Assembly: GCF_013368755.1 (NCBI RefSeq)
Contig: NC_049562.1
Coordinates: 2,232,001 to 2,296,000 of the forward strand
Direction: 5' to 3'
DNA length: 64,000 nt
From: Talaromyces rugulosus
Lineage: Eukaryota > Ascomycota > Eurotiomycetes > Eurotiales > Trichocomaceae
Shown here: in pieces, positions 34,771 to 46,278 of the stretch
How positions within the stretch are numbered: position 1 is the stretch's first letter
Layout of the letters: every line of letters starts with the position of its first letter
Program-made: the position numbers and the translations under genes
Notes under the pieces: model-generated
The model's database searches: none
Told to the model about the DNA's origin: nothing
The model's input: only the letters and a program-made list of their open reading frames with translations

Positions 34771-35823
34771 ATGGCCGGCATACTGCACAAACAGATTGAC
34801 TTGAAGCAGACCTCTCCAAACACGTACGGTGTCTCTTGGGACGTGGACTGGACCCTTGGGCACAAGTATGACCCCGGTATGCAATCTATATGAAGCCTGG
34901 CTAACATCGAGGGTGCCAGCCTTGTTCGGAGGAGGTGTCACAGCGCAGATTCACCATGCCGCAGCAACACTTCTTGTCACTGACCCAGAGCTGGCAGCGC
35001 GTAACCAGCCCGATATCCTGAGCATGCACCTCGAATTCCTTCCGTCCCTGCGAGACACATTATCACCGTAACCACCCTGAAAACCGGCAGCGTCACGAGC
35101 ACGATTCAGCTGCAGTTGTTGTCTCAAAACGATAAAGTTAAGGTTGTCGCCCTGGCCACAGCGACCAACTTTGACAAGACCCTAGGTCCGTCTGCTACCA
35201 CGGACTGGACTCTGCATCCTTCACCTCCGCAGACGCCGGACTTTGAGCGTGTGGTCGCCCAGCAGCCAGACGAGCACTGGCTTCCGGGCCATGCCGCGGG
35301 GGAGATCATCCCTGTGACACGCCGGATCCTCATCCTCAACCCACGCGGTGGCCATATCGTTGCCGGCGTCTGCGATGCGTGGAATAGGTTTATCGGTGAC
35401 GAGCGCATGGACGCAACGTACCTGGCGATGATGGCAGACATCATCCCATCGCTGAGTGACACGCTCCTCCGTAACGGTGGGTTGTACGACGGACACGCGT
35501 TTGTGCAGAAATTACAACAATGGGCCGAAAAAAACCCCGGAGCACCCGCCGTAGTAAGCAACTCCGTCGCTGAGGCCATGCAGTCCACCACTTTCAACCA
35601 GACCGCTACGTTGGATCTTGAGTTTAAGCGGAGGCTTCCTAGGGAGGGTCAGCGCTGGATCTTCACGAGAGCCGCGACCAAGATGCTGCGCGACGGTAGG
35701 ATGGATCTTGATGTCACCATGTGCAATGAGCAGATGGAGCTTCTCTGTATAGCGCGCCAGGTCATTGTGGTTCTCGAGGCGCAGAGGAAATTCAACGGCA
35801 ATAATGGCAAATCAACGCTGTAA
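34771..35823 (+). pseudogene. Thioesterase-superfamily (double hotdog, acyl-CoA thioesterase-like) gene with a frameshift
   Basis: Exon 1 is 34771..34865 (MAGILHKQIDLKQTSPNTYG), then a 46-bp intron, then exon 2 from 34912 reading KVPALFGGGVTAQIHHAAAT and ARNQPDILSMHLEFL. At about 35042-35044 the frame shifts by one. The rest, HIITVTTLKTGSVTSTIQLQ to LEAQRKFNGNNGKSTL, is open in the next frame to TAA at 35821. ILNPRGG, ERMDATYLAMMADIIPSLSD and RRLPREGQRWIFTRA are typical of fungal thioesterase-like proteins. No splice signals surround the shift, so it is either a one-base deletion or a sequence error. An intact protein would be about 330 aa; its substrate is unknown. Confidence 0.7.
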
Positions 35824-36125
35824 ATATAGGGGTAAGCTTGGGGAACTTCTCCAGCAAATGAATTATATGACTCTGGTCAATGATCTATTTACTTTGATAA
35901 CGATAGTATTGCAACTAATATTAGCTTTCTTGTGAGAGATACTACATGTATTAAATAGTAGACTGCAAGGCATATAATAAACATACATTGGGGTCCTCGT
36001 TTGTATTGTATACAGAGATGACTACACAACTTGAAAGATAATAATAACAAAATATTACACTACAGATTTTCAAACAAAAACCAGCAGCAAGAAACTTCAC
36101 AACGATTGGAAATTCTTTCGAGCAG
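35824..36125. other. AT-rich gap
   Basis: 302 bp between two broken genes. I see no feature. Confidence 0.35.
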
Positions 36126-36783
36126 CTACCGTCTGGATTTACCACTGCCACCACTGAGGCCGCTGAGGCCCGCAAATTTGTCCATATTGAGACGACCAGT
36201 CGGTTGTCGGATTTGCTCCCTTCCAAAGGTCGCATCAGCAGGTCCTCGTCTACTAGGCTCTTCAGTGGGTTTCGGGATCCAAGAGCGACCATCTCGCTGG
36301 AGTCGATTGCCAATGTCCTCCGAACTCTGTCCAACATTTTCTTTCCAATAGTCTCTGGTACCCTAAGGCGCTAGTCTCTTTTGTTCAAGAGCATCAAGTG
36401 CACCTACAGTCCAGTCCTGACAGTTTGTATCCCCACGGGGAAGGTTGTTCTTGTTTTTCCCATGGGAATCCAGGATTTGTGCCGCCGAATCCTTGCCCCT
36501 GCGCGAGAGATGTGTGATTTCACTTCGACCGTAGCTGGTATTTGATTCCACCGGACGTCGTAGAACTGGGTCCTCGTAGAAGAAGTCATGGTTTTTCCGA
36601 ACATGGTAGAGATCACCGTTTGTATCCCCCCGTTTGCTGAGCATAGCTCCCCAGTGAGCTGGGGGATCCCCGCTGAGGGCATCTTCTCGTCCGTAAAAGA
36701 TTAACGCTTAGCGCATAGTCTTTTGCGCTGCTTTGGCTAGACGCGGAGTTTTGCCTTGAGGAAGAACGAGAACCCTGGGGCAT
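36126..36783 (-). pseudogene. Broken paralogue of the NCQDW-family gene at 30251-30928
   Basis: From the ATG at 36783 the frame reads MPQGSRSSSRQNSASSQSSA, then DYALSVN. A one-base change of frame near 36705 is needed to continue into FYGREDALSGDPPAHWGAML, YHVRKNHDFFYEDPVLRRPV and GDTNCQDWTVGALDALEQKR. An in-frame TAG at 36365..36363 interrupts it. The same frame then stays open for 79 more codons (TRDYWKENVGQSSED and so on) to TAG at 36128..36126. The YGRxDA, H-in-(S/A)HxG, FxYxDP and NCQDW landmarks align with the intact gene. The two defects and the retained downstream frame argue for recent inactivation. Confidence 0.7.
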
Positions 36784-37467
36784 GATGCTAACAAAAATAA
36801 ACTTGCAAAGGGATGCAAAAGAGAAAGGAAAATTGTTTATTTGATTAGTTATTGGAATGAACAATGATATAAGAGAGAACAGAGTAGTCTTTGAAGACAA
36901 TAATTGATATAGTTGACGGGACATTGCGTGCTATATATCGTAGAGACCGTGTCCATGAAAAAAGCTACTCATCGATACGATGGCCAGACAAGCACCGAAT
37001 CTTTTGAGAGACATCAAAAAATAGAAGCATAATATTTCATACAACCCTTGAACCTGGATATCGAGTGGTTCAGAGAGAATGATGGTAGAACATGATACAT
37101 CGACGGCGGCTACATCCATGCAAGCGGACAGGGGTAGTTACGCAACTTCGATGTATTGGTGGTAAGCCCCCTAAAGTGCTTACTTCCGCGCGAACCATCT
37201 GAACGTCTTTCATTAATAGATTAATAGATTAATATTGGCTTGCATAGATGTTTAGGATAAGGGACCAATCAAATCAATATTAAAGTTAGTAAGCGCCTAC
37301 CCCACATGGCTTTAAACAACGAACAAGCTCGGGATACGATTCGCTGTTTCACCATCCCCCACCACCACAAGCAAGAACACAGTCATGATTCGATTTACTA
37401 TGACTACGGTATTCGAGGGCTTTGACAGACCTACAATCGACATTTCGGATACCGGTTTACGCTGACA
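36784..37467. other. Gene-free region upstream of the CRAL-TRIO/APH gene
   Basis: 684 bp, divergent between the broken paralogue and the fusion gene. A (ATTAATAG)-type tandem (taatagattaatagattaat) sits at about 37215-37235. I see no gene. Confidence 0.4.
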
Positions 37468-39366
37468 ATGTCTGTTTCATTAGAAAAACCAAGTTCTCTG
37501 GCCAGTCGGTTTCGGGATGCTCTTCCTTCTGTCTTCAAAAAGTCCCGCAATAGTGAGATTTGGGGGGTTGATATAAAGCACGCGGAGTGGCAGGTAGTGG
37601 AGATGTTTTGGAAAAGGTACCCCAAAACACAAGCATATGTCAACATTCAGCACTAAATTATCCAATAGTTCCTCCAAAGCCATTCAGCAATCCCTGCACT
37701 TCAGCTCCCTAGGGCAATTGCTTCACTCGAAAATACCCTGGAATGGCGATGTTTCTCTGAGCCAAGGGACCTGCTTGCTAAAGCCAAATCCATCCATTCA
37801 GACCTGAACATGTGCCACATTACTTTAGATCAAGATCAATATGTGTTGTGGGTTAGTATTGATGAGGTGGCTATTAAGGCATACACGACAATACATCAAA
37901 GCCTGGGGACGGCTTATGGGTTGATGAAGCCAGGCCTTGCCGTGATAGAAAAGCTCTCCACGCTTCTTCTACATGCAGCCGCTAGTTCTGATCCACCTGA
38001 CTATTCGGCTTCCTGCGTGGTTGAATTCAAGACACACCATGCCAATCAAAATACCAAGAGAGGACAGCAGCCCTATCAGCAAACGTTCTGCAAGGCCCTC
38101 AAAGATCTGGCGACACTCATTCGATATCACTATCCTAGTATTCTGGGGAAGGCGTACATCATCAATCCTCGTGAGGAATATCTCGTCTCTCTTGATATCG
38201 ACGAAGCTCTCTTAAGGAATACAACAATACTAGCGAATCCAGAGGACCTTGCTCTGCATCTTGGCTCACAAATTCCACCTCGATATGGCGGTACTGGGAA
38301 ATCCTTTGCAGAATCTGATTTTCTCCATAGGGATTCAGAAGAAAGCACCAGTCTCGAGACGCCAGAAGTCGGTGGTGCAGCAGCAGCAGTAGCAGCATCA
38401 AGTACTGAGATCGAGAAAACCGAGGCGGACAAAGAAACTACAGCGTCTTCCACTTGCACCTCCCCCAAAGAAGACTTGGAAACAGAAGAGCAGCCAAAAC
38501 TCCGCTTAATTTATTCAGAAACCATTGGACCTCCATCCATCATACTCGACCCTGACGACTTGCACACAGCAGAAGATCTTTGCCCTGACAAAATGGGCGC
38601 GCGTGTTTGTTTCGCAGATTCAGATATGGTTGTGAAATTCGGCCATGGGGTTGGGCTGGGCGAAGCCGAAGCGTTGCACTTGGCATCTACCCGCACGACT
38701 ATTGTTACCCCAAAACTTCTCAGTGCATATATTCTTGACGGGGTTGGATACATTGTAATGTCCTACGAGAGGGGCGAGCCACTCAACCAATACTGGGACC
38801 GTGTTTCGCCAGAGGAGCAAAATCGTGTATTGGAGACGTTACGAGACTACGTGAACCAGATGCGCGAGATCCCAGGAGATTTCATCGGCCCACTTGATAG
38901 ATCACCGTGTCGCGACGGCATCTTTGAGGCTGGCTATGGTGATTACACGCGGTACAGCTACGGGCCATACGAATCAGAGGAAAGCTTTGACGAGGGAATC
39001 ATTCAAGCGTTAAGAGATCGGTTTCCCCCAAAAGTATTTGACGAGCATCGTGAAGACGACATGGAATCGACATTTTTTAATGGAGAATACATGCTGTACC
39101 AAACGGTGCGAGAGCTGAAAAACCACAAGATCGTGTTTACCCACGCGGATCTACACCCAGGCAATATTATTGTGCGGGCTGACGGCACTGTTGTGCTGCT
39201 GGACTGGGGGCTGGCGGGATTTTGGCCAGAGTATTGGGAGTTTTACCGTGCCATGAATAGTATACCGTGGAGAACGTCGTGGGATCGCATGGTGGAGAAA
39301 TTTATCCCGCCTTTTTATATTGAGTATAGTGTGATGAAGAGGGTATTTGGGACTGTGTGGAATTAA
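37468..39366 (+). CDS. Fusion protein: CRAL-TRIO (Sec14-like) domain plus APH-type phosphotransferase domain
   Basis: Model: join(37468..37593, 37669..39366), 607 aa, intron 75 bp, phase 0. The N-terminal part has EIWGVDIKHAEW, then LPRAIASLENTLEWR (CRAL-TRIO N). It continues with FCKALKDLATLIRYHYPSIL, GKAYIINP and IPPRYGGTGKSF (about 244-251), typical of the CRAL-TRIO lipid-binding fold. An Ala/Ser/Thr/Glu-rich linker follows (about 262-305). The C-terminal part has GARVCFADSDMVVKFGHGVG (lysine of the nucleotide site), GVGYIVMSYERGEPLNQYWD, the catalytic FTHADLHPGN (His534, Asp536, Asn541) and LLDWG (Asp554), as in fungal APH kinases. Exon 2 is one open frame across both domains. The upstream intron is inferred to remove two stops. 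Substrates are unknown. Confidence 0.75.
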
Positions 39367-39713
39367 TCTACTTAATTTTATTTCTATATAAGAAACCAAG
39401 GTGCAAATGGTAAGTAGCAGTATTTCTCTTTTGGGAGTCATTGCCGATATCAATGCTGACAGGCACACACAACACCAGGACACGTATCAGGTTTGACATT
39501 TCTTGGATAGAACAAGGAAAGGAACACACTGGAATATGACCTACATGCACACTATACGACCCTTGCCTGCCAGCCGCACGCAAGGCGACGGGTGCGGCAG
39601 CCAATCAAGAGCGCAGGCCCGTCAAGTGAGGTGTGGGATGGTCAGCAGGCTGACAGGGTAGTCAGGCACCAACAGGCACGGCGGCTTGGCGAGGAGCGGT
39701 GAGAGATGTGTTT

Positions 39714-39740
39714 TACAACAACAACAACAACAACAACAAC
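39714..39740 (+). repeat. (ACA)n microsatellite
   Basis: Nine uninterrupted ACA units in intergenic DNA. Confidence 0.8.
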
Positions 39741-41216
39741 GATAAAATAGTAGAAGTATATAACACATTCTCCGTATGGTAACTCGTATAGTAGGCAAGC
39801 GCCAAGCCGGCGATCTCGGCGATCTGGATCTGGCCCTGCCCGAAACGGCCTAGCGCCATGCAAGTGCCGGCGGGGCTTATCGACTTATCGATAAGAGGCC
39901 TACGGACCAGCGCAGGTACCGCCAGGTATACTCAGGCACGGTGTATCTACTATATACTACTTATATGGCTAGTATAGAGCCAATATACAAGACATGGTCA
40001 CGCGATTTCTCGCCTCGTTTATGGCAATGCGCTCTAATTGGCCGGGGGAGACAAGACTACGCGGCCGGCGGGCAGAAAGAAAGTCACGAGCCCGGAGCAA
40101 GGGGCCCAAAGCGTGTGCGGAGAATAAGAACACTGCATACATGATACAGAATACGCAATACATACATGCTGTATATTATTGTATACTATGCTGATAGACA
40201 GCTTGACGTTTGCAGAAACCAATTATTCTACTAGTATACATGCTAATTGATACAGTTACCACTCCATAGAGTCCATACCGATGGAGTCCTCTAGTATACT
40301 ACTAGTAGCACGCGCAGCACTGACGTCACGCCGTATCAACGATCGCTTCCGTCGATCGTCAAGGCACCGGATTTTCCACGCCGCTGCATCACTCCACGCG
40401 GTGTAATTATACGCAGTAAAAAAAAAAATACAGTACAGCATGTCTATGAATCATCATCACTGTGCCCTCGTGCCTGATCCACCGCGCCAACCATGGAACC
40501 CGCCAACGTTTGCAGTCGCTGTGCTTTGCCAGTGCCACGGTTCTTAGCCATCGCGAGCAAGTTTACGTGCCTGATGTTGCAGCCCGGAATGCTGGGAGCG
40601 AGAATTACTCGATACCGTACCCCTCGCTGTTTCGCCGCCGCCGCCTCGCCGCCAACCGTCGTTTCCGATAAGCGGGCGTCGTCTCCTCCTCCACCATCTT
40701 CCCTCGATCAATCACCAGTTTATCCACCCACATCCACTCACTCCATCAGCATCATCCATCCATCAACCACCCTTTTGCATCGCCTCGCTCACGCTGCGCT
40801 GCCCCTCTCCTCGATCGCCGGCTCCACCCAATTGTACTTTACTGCCTCTCCTGTCCCTCGCCCGGCAGCCCTATCGCTCGTCTTCCATCATCCTCGTCCA
40901 TCGCACAGACTGTCGCACCCTGTTCCTCGACCGCTGCCGACTATTTATTAGCCAGTCAGTCCCGGGCTCGCTAGCCTCGACCTTGTCCCAACGGAAGTGA
41001 TTGTGCTATCGATAAAAGAGAAGCACGCTTGTCTTATCCCCAGCGGCCTGCCACGCTCTCGCCCATATGTTCCGCCGCAGCTGAGCCAGCCCGATCGCCC
41101 ATACCGTTCCCCCCTTGGCGTTCCGTTCCTTACGTTTCATACCAACAACATTACGTCGCCCTGTCCGTTTCAGCCGCCGCCGCCGCCGCCTCATCCATCT
41201 TCCTGGCTTGCTCGCT

Positions 41217-41280
41217 CGCTCTTCCTCTCTCTCTCTCTCTCTCTCTGTCCCTCTCCCTCTCCCTCTCCCTCTCCCTCTCC
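41217..41280 (+). repeat. (CT)n / (CCCTCT)n pyrimidine tract
   Basis: The run starts as ctctctct and passes into ccctctccctct units. It lies about 270 bp ahead of the C2H2 regulator start codon. Such tracts are common in fungal core promoters and leaders. Confidence 0.75.
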
Positions 41281-41549
41281 CACCCCGCTCTATGCGCCGG
41301 CCTCAGGTCGACCTCTTCTCTCTCACCCGATCGGATCGCCAGGGCGCCTGATTTCGCTCGACTGCCAGCCTGGACTGGCCCTTTATCTTGACTTTCCACC
41401 CCGCTCTTCTAGCCCGGTCGCCCCCCCTGAAAACCCGCCAGCCGCGACCGGTCGGTCCCTCTTTTCATCCACGACCTCGTCTGCCATTATTCAACCTATT
41501 CAACCCCTCCCCCTGCTAATAGCGCCTGCAGGTGCTACCTTTATGCGCC

Positions 41550-43570
41550 ATGACTTCCTTTTTACCTGTCAATAATAACCCAACCCCCAAGGATCTGGCC
41601 ATGGAGGACGTCAAGACACCCACCGTCCCAGACTCCCAAGACGCTCCGGCGAGCAGCTCAAATGGCCCGTCACATGATTCGCTGCCACAGCCCCCTTCGT
41701 CCTCGCAAAGAGCGCCCTCGACGACCTCGACCGGCGATGAGACCACTATCGCCGAAGACGACGGCGACCGCGATCAGTCGGATACCGAGCAAGGCGGCGA
41801 CGATGCTGCCCCGCCATCTAAGAAAAAGAAAGGCCAGCGATTCTTCTGCACCGACTTTCCTCCCTGCCAGTTGAGCTTCACCCGCAGCGAACATCTCGCC
41901 CGTCATATCCGCAAACACACTGGAGAGCGTCCGTTTCAATGCCACTGTTCCCGCCGCTTTTCTCGCCTGGATAACCTGCGCCAGCATGCTCAAACCGTCC
42001 ATGTCAACGAGGAGATTCCCGGTGATTCCCTCGCCGCGACTGGAACACGATTCCAGCGACAGATCCGCACCGACAGAGTGCGTCCCCCAGGCCGTGCGCG
42101 TGCTGGCACCACGGGCAGCCAGGGCGGCCACACGAGAGGCCACAGCCGAAACCTGTCGACCTCGAGCATTACCTCGACTGCGTCTACCCTCAGCCAACCT
42201 CCCGAGATTCGACGACGACCCCCGCCATTGATCATGGCAGGCGATGGTCCTGGCCGGCCTCATCCCCCTATGGGTGTTTTGGGCGAGCGGCCGAGTACAC
42301 CGCCCGGCCAGGTTCGGAATGTGCCCGCGCAGTCGCCAGGAGGCTATCCGACCTTTTCGGCCGGCGGTGGTAGCCCTCATTACGCCTCGCCTATCTCGGG
42401 CGGCGGCTTACAGCCAGGTTTCTGGGACGGTAAAGGGCATGTCCGCCGGCTATCTGTCCCTGCGGGAGGAAATCCGTTTGCTTTCCATGGAGCAACGTAT
42501 CCTCCCCCCTACGTCACATCGGTACCCCAATCGCACGCTTCTTTCACCCCCAGTACATCCGGCTACGGTAGTCCGACCACTCCGAGCTATGCTCCCTCGC
42601 GAGACGAGGGCATGAGTGCATCAGAGGCCGACCTGCGCCGGCGCACCTGGCATCCTTCTACCTACTACCCTCGGCCAGCGACTAGCGGACTAGCGAGCTA
42701 CGAGTCGTCCAACAACACTCTACGTCCCGCATTCGGCGCCAACAACGCAGACACCCAGCCTCCTCGGCTTCCTGGAATCGAGAGCTTTGACAAGGTTGTT
42801 CAAGGCCGCCCACTAACCCCTCCCCTTCGTAAGCCTAGTCCGATGCAAGTCGATACTCCGAGTCGAGCACCTCCGGCACCTGCGTTCACCCCTGGTTTTG
42901 CAGCCCGCCCGCCGATAACGCGGCCACAGCCTCCGATTGCTGGCCCTGGACATCGCCGGGGCCAGATCTCATGGGATCTACATTACAATCTGACGGGACT
43001 CAATCTGGGTGGTGGTGCACCACATAAGGAGGCAACCACTCCATGGGGCCAACAGACCCTTGGGGAGATTCATAGCATTGGTTCTCGACCGACGAGCAGT
43101 GACCGTCCTCCTTCACACCACAACGCACCGGCACTGCCGCACCATGAACCATCTACTCCGCAGAATACCAAGCGGTATGGCTTCCAGGCCCCTGGTGGGA
43201 CTCCAGGCTCACATATCACACGCACATCCCCAGAGGATTCTAGTAGTAGTGAAGGTGTTGCCACTCCGTCGACCATCTCGATGGACTACCATCCTGCCAT
43301 AGTGCATAGCAATGACCACGTTGAGCAATCGAGCATTCACGATGCGCCCGTAAATGTGAGTTTCACAGTTTTATTTTATTTTATTTTTTTGCGAAAAAAT
43401 TGGCAGCCTAAACTAATGGAATTTAGAACTGTACGCCTGTGCCTGCACGTGAGCGTCGCCCGAGCATACTCGACCACCACTCTTCCGGCGCTGCCCCTGG
43501 AATGGGCCGGCTGGAGGCACTTGTGGCTGTAGCGACGAGCGAGGGCAAAGCAGCCGCGCGGCTGTTTTAG
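41550..43570 (+). CDS. C2H2 zinc-finger transcription regulator
   Basis: Model: join(41550..43355, 43427..43570), 649 aa, intron 71 bp, phase 0. An acidic Ser/Thr-rich N-terminus ([20 protein letters not shown]) and basic KKKKGQR precede two C2H2 fingers at about residues 97-150. Finger 1 is [20 protein letters not shown] then HIRKH. Finger 2 is [20 protein letters not shown] then TVH. A long Pro/Ser/Gly-rich region follows. The conserved C-terminal tail ([39 protein letters not shown]) lies in exon 2. The finger pair resembles Adr1-type fungal regulators; I do not name the orthologue. The start is the first ATG; the frame is open upstream only without ATG. Confidence 0.87.
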
Positions 43571-44669
43571 ATTTTGATATTCAATATTCAATATTCGATA
43601 TTCGTTGACTTGACGCCTTTTTTTTTAGGGTGCGGGACAGATTCTGATTGCCCCTGATACATACTCTACTCTTTCATTTATGACATGATTTACCACTGTT
43701 TGACTATTCTTTTCTTTTCTTTTCTTTTTGTTGCTTGTAACGACGCTACGATTGATGAACTGATGTATAATTGGGTATTGGACTGTACTGGGACTGCTAG
43801 CATGTTGCATCCTACTTTGGCGCGATGGGTTTCCGCATTGGGTATACCCGGCTACCATTACTTTCGCTTTACATACTTGGTACTACTACGTATTTGCTTT
43901 TGTCTTTTCTCACTAGCTAAGCTACTACATAAAGTTGTGGGTTGGGGTGAATCGAGATGAACAGTTAAGAGATTCATGGTCTAGACTCTTTTTTTTTTAT
44001 AGATGCTTATGGCTTAGTGCCCTGCTGCACTGAAAATGGTGACTTCATGGACAGGAGATTTGATACCACGGTTACTGTCGTACCGTACCTTAGTAGTATA
44101 GAGTTGCCTGTTCCGATTTAGACTTCTTTTTAGACTTCCCCCACATTTTGCATCGCGCCAATCAAGGGGGGAAGCCAGGGCTATTGCTTTTGAGGATCTC
44201 CGCATTTGGTTGCTTATGAGCGCGCACTGACGTATTTCCGCAGTCACATAATAGAAAACTGATTTTGGAGGGATGGAAAAAGATGAAGCAGCTTGGGGTC
44301 TGGATGTAGATTTGATCGAATTGAAAAAGGGTATCGTATTCATGGTTAAATAGATTTGTAGCTAAGCTATATACACTGTAATTAATATTAATCACACCAG
44401 CTCGCGTTCTCGGTATTACTATGTAACTAGTTACTACCATCCAGTAGATCACGAATGTGCATGTGGGAAAAAAAGACGTCATAGTCCCAAACCAAGTTCT
44501 ACATTCCCCCCCCCCCCCCCCCTCTTTCCTTCACCTCAGCTTTAAAACATCTCTTTCCTTTTCCTTTTCTTTTCTTCTCATCTTCACAAGATATACTTAC
44601 TCATCGACAAGAAAAGAGAAGAAAAAAAATAACAATAATAATCGTCTCAAAATCATAACTTTATAAATC
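43571..44669. other. Gene-free region
   Basis: About 1.1 kb holding the C2H2 gene's 3' flank and the promoter of the next gene. A 17-base poly(C) run is at 44506-44522, followed by a pyrimidine-rich leader. I see no coding signal. Confidence 0.45.
44506..44522 (+). repeat. Poly(C) run
   Basis: Seventeen consecutive C bases about 150 bp ahead of the next start codon. The length may be uncertain in assembly. Confidence 0.8.
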
Positions 44670-45226
44670 ATGTCGAAATCGCGCCTCCCTCTATACCTCG
44701 GCCTTGGTATCGCTGGCGCCGGTGGCTATTATCTGTACAACTCTGGAGGTGATGCGAATGCTGCTGCTAAAAGGGCCAAGGGTATATTTTTTTTTTTTAA
44801 TCCTCTTATCAAGACTTCCTCGAGAGGTGTCTAATATCTAATGATGATGATGATGATAGCCGACGCCAAAAGCGCACGAAAACAACTACACCGTGGTGGC
44901 GAAGACGCCAAAGATGCTGGACAGCAGGCATCTAACTATATTGACGAGACTGTACCTGTCCCTTCCTTTCTCTTTTGCCCCCCCCCCCTAAAAAAAACTA
45001 TCTGACTGATTTTTTTTTTTTCAAGGTACAAGCAGCGCGCGACAAGGCCCGCCAAGGCACCGACGATCTCAAGGACCAGGCCAAGGAGGGCATTGACCGC
45101 ATCGACCAGGTCCGGCAGGACACTGCACGCAATCTGGGGACGAGTGTGGATCAGCTGGATCGTAAGATTGAGGATAAAGCGTCCGAGGCGAAGAAGAATG
45201 TTGGTGGGTGGTTTGGGGGGAAGTAG
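44670..45226 (+). CDS. Small helical protein, calcofluor-white-hypersensitive-protein-like
   Basis: Model: join(44670..44781, 44860..44951, 45026..45226), 134 aa, introns 78 and 74 bp. The N-terminus SRLPLYLGLGIAGAGGYYLY is a single hydrophobic, Gly-rich membrane segment. A long amphipathic alpha-helical region with Lys/Asp/Ala repeats follows (QAARDKARQGTDDLKDQAKE, KIEDKASEAKKN), ending VGGWFGGK. It resembles Aspergillus proteins annotated as calcofluor white hypersensitive precursors and, loosely, LEA or apolipoprotein-like helices. A mitochondrial or ER membrane anchor is plausible. No activity is assigned. Confidence 0.75.
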
Positions 45227-45799
45227 TTTATTTTCATGTTTTTTTTTTGTTTTGATGGGAATTTGAATTTGAGGAGTTTTGGATATATTTGATTTGTACT
45301 TGTCTCGATGGTTAGGTGGTTAGGGTAGGAATTCGAGAATCGAGTCGCATTCCTGGCGCCACGTGAACCATTGCTGTGGTGACTCGAGAATTCCAGCCTG
45401 TTATAATAAAAAACTGGAATATAAATCATGTCCCTGATATAATAATCATTTCCATCGAAAGAAATACGTTTTCGTTCAACTAATGACAATAATAATCATA
45501 CAATACGCTTGTGATATTAGTGATATTGCCGTTTCGGGACCGACGCGACAACGCGACAACGCGCCAACGCGCCAACACGCGTAAAGTGGTCCAGCCCCCG
45601 TTAAAGTCGACCCGGCCTAACAACACTCGTTTTTTCTACCGCTTCAGAGAAAACAATCAACAATCAGCAATTCAACAATTCACACAAGGCAGGAGCAACG
45701 CTGGTGTTCTGTTTTTGTTTTTCGGTAGCTCTTACTCTCGAGTGCACTGCACGCAAGAAAAGACAAAAGAAGAAAAAAAAAGAAACGAAAAGAAGGAAG
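45227..45799. promoter_or_regulatory. Upstream region of CDT1 with ACGCG array
   Basis: 573 bp. It contains five ACGCG cores at 45543, 45551, 45559, 45567 and 45577, the last being a full ACGCGT. In fungi the MBF complex (Mbp1/Res-Swi6) binds ACGCGT at G1/S genes, and CDT1 is a plausible target. A/G-rich DNA precedes the start. Confidence 0.55.
45543..45582 (+). repeat. Tandem 8-bp repeat ACGCG(A/C)CA ending in ACGCGT
   Basis: Four head-to-tail 8-bp units plus a final MluI-type box, about 220 bp before the CDT1 ATG. Confidence 0.75.
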
Positions 45800-46244
45800 A
45801 TGTCGACCAGACGCTCGACCCGGTCTCGCCTGGCTGCATCGCACTCCTTCCAGGGCCAGGCCGGCATTCAGCGCTTCACGCGGTCAACCAAGCCCGGTGC
45901 TTCTCCTTCGTCGTTGCTCCTTCTCGATGGGAAGAATGTCACTTTCCAAAAGACAACTGGGCTGCTGCCCGTGTCAGCGACGACGCCGTGCCTGCTGACT
46001 GCGTCTCCTTCCAAGAAGCGGAAACTCAACGAACTTGATCCGGAGCAGGAGCAAGAGGAAGATGAGCCTGCTGTGCAGGAAATAGAAAAAGAGTCTGCAG
46101 TCCAGGATACGCCGTCCAAGACTATCAAGTTTAGTTCTCTTTCCGTGTCGACTCCCCCTCCTCCCAAACGAAGCACCAGCATATCCCGAACCACCTCTCG
46201 CAAACGTCGTTCAGTTCATGTCGACTCGACTTTTACAATTCCAG

Positions 46245-46278
<34 letters not shown>

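Larger units (their letters stand above)
39367..41549. other. Long gene-free region upstream of the C2H2 regulator
   Basis: About 2.2 kb. The 39600-40440 part has a (CAA)n run, a 12-bp palindrome cttatcgataag (39884-39895) and a TATA/CTAGTATAC-rich segment. From about 40500 the plus strand is pyrimidine-rich, ending in a long (CT)n tract, typical of a long promoter and 5' leader of a fungal regulator. Plus-strand ORFs here (for example 40997-41575) are low-complexity and not considered genes. Some may act as upstream ORFs. Confidence 0.45.

Noticed and set aside
40997..41575. 192-codon plus-strand ORF ahead of the C2H2 regulator
   Set aside because: Made of proline/serine/leucine from CT-rich repeats; a low-complexity by-product of the leader.
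41550..43570. Naming the C2H2 regulator as a specific Aspergillus factor
   Set aside because: The two fingers are not enough to tell orthologues apart without a search.
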